Source: Sabethes cyaneus (taxonomy: Eukaryota; Arthropoda; Insecta; Diptera; Culicidae). Taken from it: a DNA stretch of 64,000 nucleotides. The notes beneath the pieces are model-generated. The model did not search any database. It saw only the letters and a program-made list of their open reading frames with translations, and had not been told where the DNA came from. The stretch's first letter is position 1. Every line of letters begins with the position of its first letter. The stretch covers positions 18,860,268 through 18,924,267 of the forward strand of contig NC_071355.1 of the NCBI RefSeq assembly GCF_943734655.1, given 5' to 3'. The position numbers and the translations under genes were made by a program. Below are positions 63,301-64,000 of the stretch, in pieces.

Positions 63301-64000
63301 CGCTGCAGAGGAAAAAATGCTAATTCAGTCGGTAGGACGCACACTAGATCAACATTTTGAAGTCGTATGCTTGGGAGACGTAAGGAACTACGTCGGCATA
63401 GAAATAGAACGCGATAGGGCAGGTGATTTTCATATATCGCAACGGAAGTATATAACGCACATCGTGAAATCTGTAGGCCTGCAGGATGCTAAACCGTCTC
63501 CGATCCCCATCGACGTTGGGTATTTTAAATCGGATACCAAGGATGAACCACTTCCTGATAACGTAGAGTACCAAAAGTTGATAGGAAAGCTGTTGTTTGT
63601 GGCTGTCAATAGTAGACCTGACATAGCCGCATCTGTATCGATCCTGAGTCGCAAAGTTTCTTGTCCTACGCAACGTGACTGGAACGAACTAAGAAGAGTT
63701 GTGCGGTACCTAAAAGGTTCAACCAATTTGAGGCTTCGTCTTAGCAAACGTGGAGATGAATCTGGTTTGATTGGCCATGCTGATGCTGATTGGGCAGAGT
63801 GCCGATCTGATCGGAAATCTAACAGTGGTTTTTTGTTGAAATTCTGTGGCGGTACTATATCATGGGCATGCCGTAAACAGACTTGTGTATCTTTGTCAAC
63901 TGCAGAAGCGGAATTTGTCGCCTTGTCAGAGGCTTCCCAGGAAGCAATATGGCTTCAGCGACTTCTACGTGATCTCGGCGAGGATCTTCAAATCGTGCAG
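60389..64000 (+). CDS. Copia gag-pol polyprotein (3' end beyond window)
   Basis: One open frame of 1204 codons from ATG 60389. Gag has a CCHC knuckle, CYFCKKSGHKKANC, at residues 210-223. The aspartic protease motif DSGA is at 273. The integrase has an HHCC region (WHRKLGH ... CEVC, about 410-445) and a DD35E triad at D468, D531 and E567. The reverse transcriptase has YDIKTAFLNG with D880 and YVDDL at 965-969. RNase H has ADADW with D1132 and STAEAEF near 1170. The gag-PR-IN-RT-RH order is diagnostic of Ty1/copia (IN before RT). All key catalytic residues are present. The product would assemble cytoplasmic particles and reintegrate element cDNA. The frame phase was checked at several points. 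The stop is expected soon after the edge. Confidence 0.93.
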   Translation, partial: MSDKLVSFSKLNASNYDNWSFKTKLLLIKDGCWEAISGAIPDPVTPEWEKKNQLAMAIIGLAVEDSQLIHIKKAEKAKVAWDNLQKVHVKKTLSTKVSLMRKICRLRFEHHGDMEVHIATLADLVEKLNGLQNNAILDDQWLVAILFSSLPDEYETLVTALEARPDEDLTLDLVKGKLIDEWQKKKNRADGENSDETVLHTVTDRNNDKCYFCKKSGHKKANCEKWKRWRENKLKNKMKEENRAHCVVKNDVDSAVWVFAASDLTLPDIWILDSGATCHITNNRHFLQSYDSSVKEDVWVANGMKVRSIGRGSGKLTAVDSAGRHRVITIDDVLLVPEMKANLLSVKRLVNKGYIVNFNANGATISRNGTVGVVAELINNLFVLKLYNESVSLVGELSECIHTWHRKLGHRDNDAVKKLLNLASGIEFSKCNCSEQCEVCIRGKMHRVPFPKASSSKSSSVMDLIHTDICGPMRTATLSGRRYFLTFIDDFSKYTVVYILKRKSETLEKFRDYVEMVKTQFGKKPKILRSDNGGEYTGGNFKRFLKKNGIVGQFTAPYSPQQNGTAERKNRYLVEMARCMLIEAGLDNRFWGEAVATANYIQNRLPSRTIPVTPYERWHGIKPNLSHVHPFGVDVYCYIPSEKRGKLNEKAKKLKLMGYSEVSKAFRLIDISTGQVTISRDVKFLNSFDTIQNLEAEQSPCNEVVVPLSVQPVSVPSASGVLSEDDDDIWEDATPAAEEDAFRRSTRSTKGKLPARYACSAENEVQEEPKTLKEALSGPNCDKWRNAMLEELDSISSCDAWDLVDPPEGKRVLGCKWVFKIKQNPDNEFTRYKARLVAQGYNQQYGNEYDEVFAPVVRQTTFRALMSVVAKRGMAAKQYDIKTAFLNGDLEEELFMRQPPGFIVKGAESKVCRLKRSLYGLKQSARSWNNKLHQVLEGDGFKRSEADPCLYSKQVKNKRCYVLVYVDDLIIAAEEKMLIQSVGRTLDQHFEVVCLGDVRNYVGIEIERDRAGDFHISQRKYITHIVKSVGLQDAKPSPIPIDVGYFKSDTKDEPLPDNVEYQKLIGKLLFVAVNSRPDIAASVSILSRKVSCPTQRDWNELRRVVRYLKGSTNLRLRLSKRGDESGLIGHADADWAECRSDRKSNSGFLLKFCGGTISWACRKQTCVSLSTAEAEFVALSEASQEAIWLQRLLRDLGEDLQIVQ

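Larger units (their letters stand above)
60041..64000 (+). mobile_element. Ty1/copia LTR retrotransposon (5' part, apparently intact)
   Basis: The order is 5' LTR (60041-60296), half-tRNA primer site (60297), short leader and one long gag-pol frame that is still open at the window edge. The 3' LTR, polypurine tract and right target duplication are outside. AATTA just before the LTR (60036-60040) is the expected 5-bp duplication candidate. The absence of stops over 1204 codons suggests a young, possibly active copy. Confidence 0.9.

Overview
The window looks like intergenic and accessory DNA of a mosquito (Culicidae, probably a culicine). The evidence is a 7tm_6-type insect odorant receptor, a copia element with the half-initiator-tRNA primer site, several copies of a tRNA-derived SINE, LOA-, R1- and CR1-type LINE relics, pogo/mariner relics and a degenerate histone cluster. 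The genus is not determined. The sequence is AT-rich and most of it is repeat-derived. Two protein-coding genes look intact: the odorant receptor (58682-60006) and the copia gag-pol frame, which runs off the right edge (60389-64000).

Layout. 1-10 kb: a 1.5 kb fold-back element, a small TIR element, a LOA-clade LINE scrap, and a large purine-rich repeat whose inverted partner lies at 29.5-31.1 kb. 10-16 kb: a TIR element, a decayed LOA LINE (11.9-15.0 kb), and a related element flanked by a 15-bp direct repeat. 16.2-17.9 kb: a pogo-like transposon carrying a SINE inside its transposase exon and a LINE tail. 20.5-24.1 kb: a dead histone cluster (two H1, two H2B, one H2A) that still has recognisable histone 3' stem-loops. 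25-32 kb: LINE scraps, a hairpin MITE, large (CATA)n and (CA)n tracts and a 13-bp minisatellite. 34.6-38 kb: an R1-type LINE on the minus strand, broken by a block of about 490 bp that closely matches an array 3.7 kb away and is flanked by an exact 125-bp duplication. 38.5-42.7 kb: two head-to-tail Helitron-like elements with internal repeats of about 143 bp. 42.8-54 kb: SINEs, fold-backs, TIR elements, minisatellites and microsatellites. 54.9-56.9 kb: mariner, LINE and MITE scraps. 58.6-64 kb: the odorant receptor followed 34 bp later by the 5' LTR of the copia element in the same orientation.

No set of genes forms an operon-like or defence-like system. The most informative observations are genomic events: the receptor/copia junction, duplication of an already broken histone cluster, the templated insertion inside the R1 element, the Helitron tandem, and nested insertions dated by their target duplications. 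Four low-repeat stretches (about 2.6-4.8, 17.9-20.5, 32.0-34.6 and 44.1-47.9 kb) hold no convincing gene and are the best places to look for regulatory DNA. All homology calls were made by eye, without database searches.
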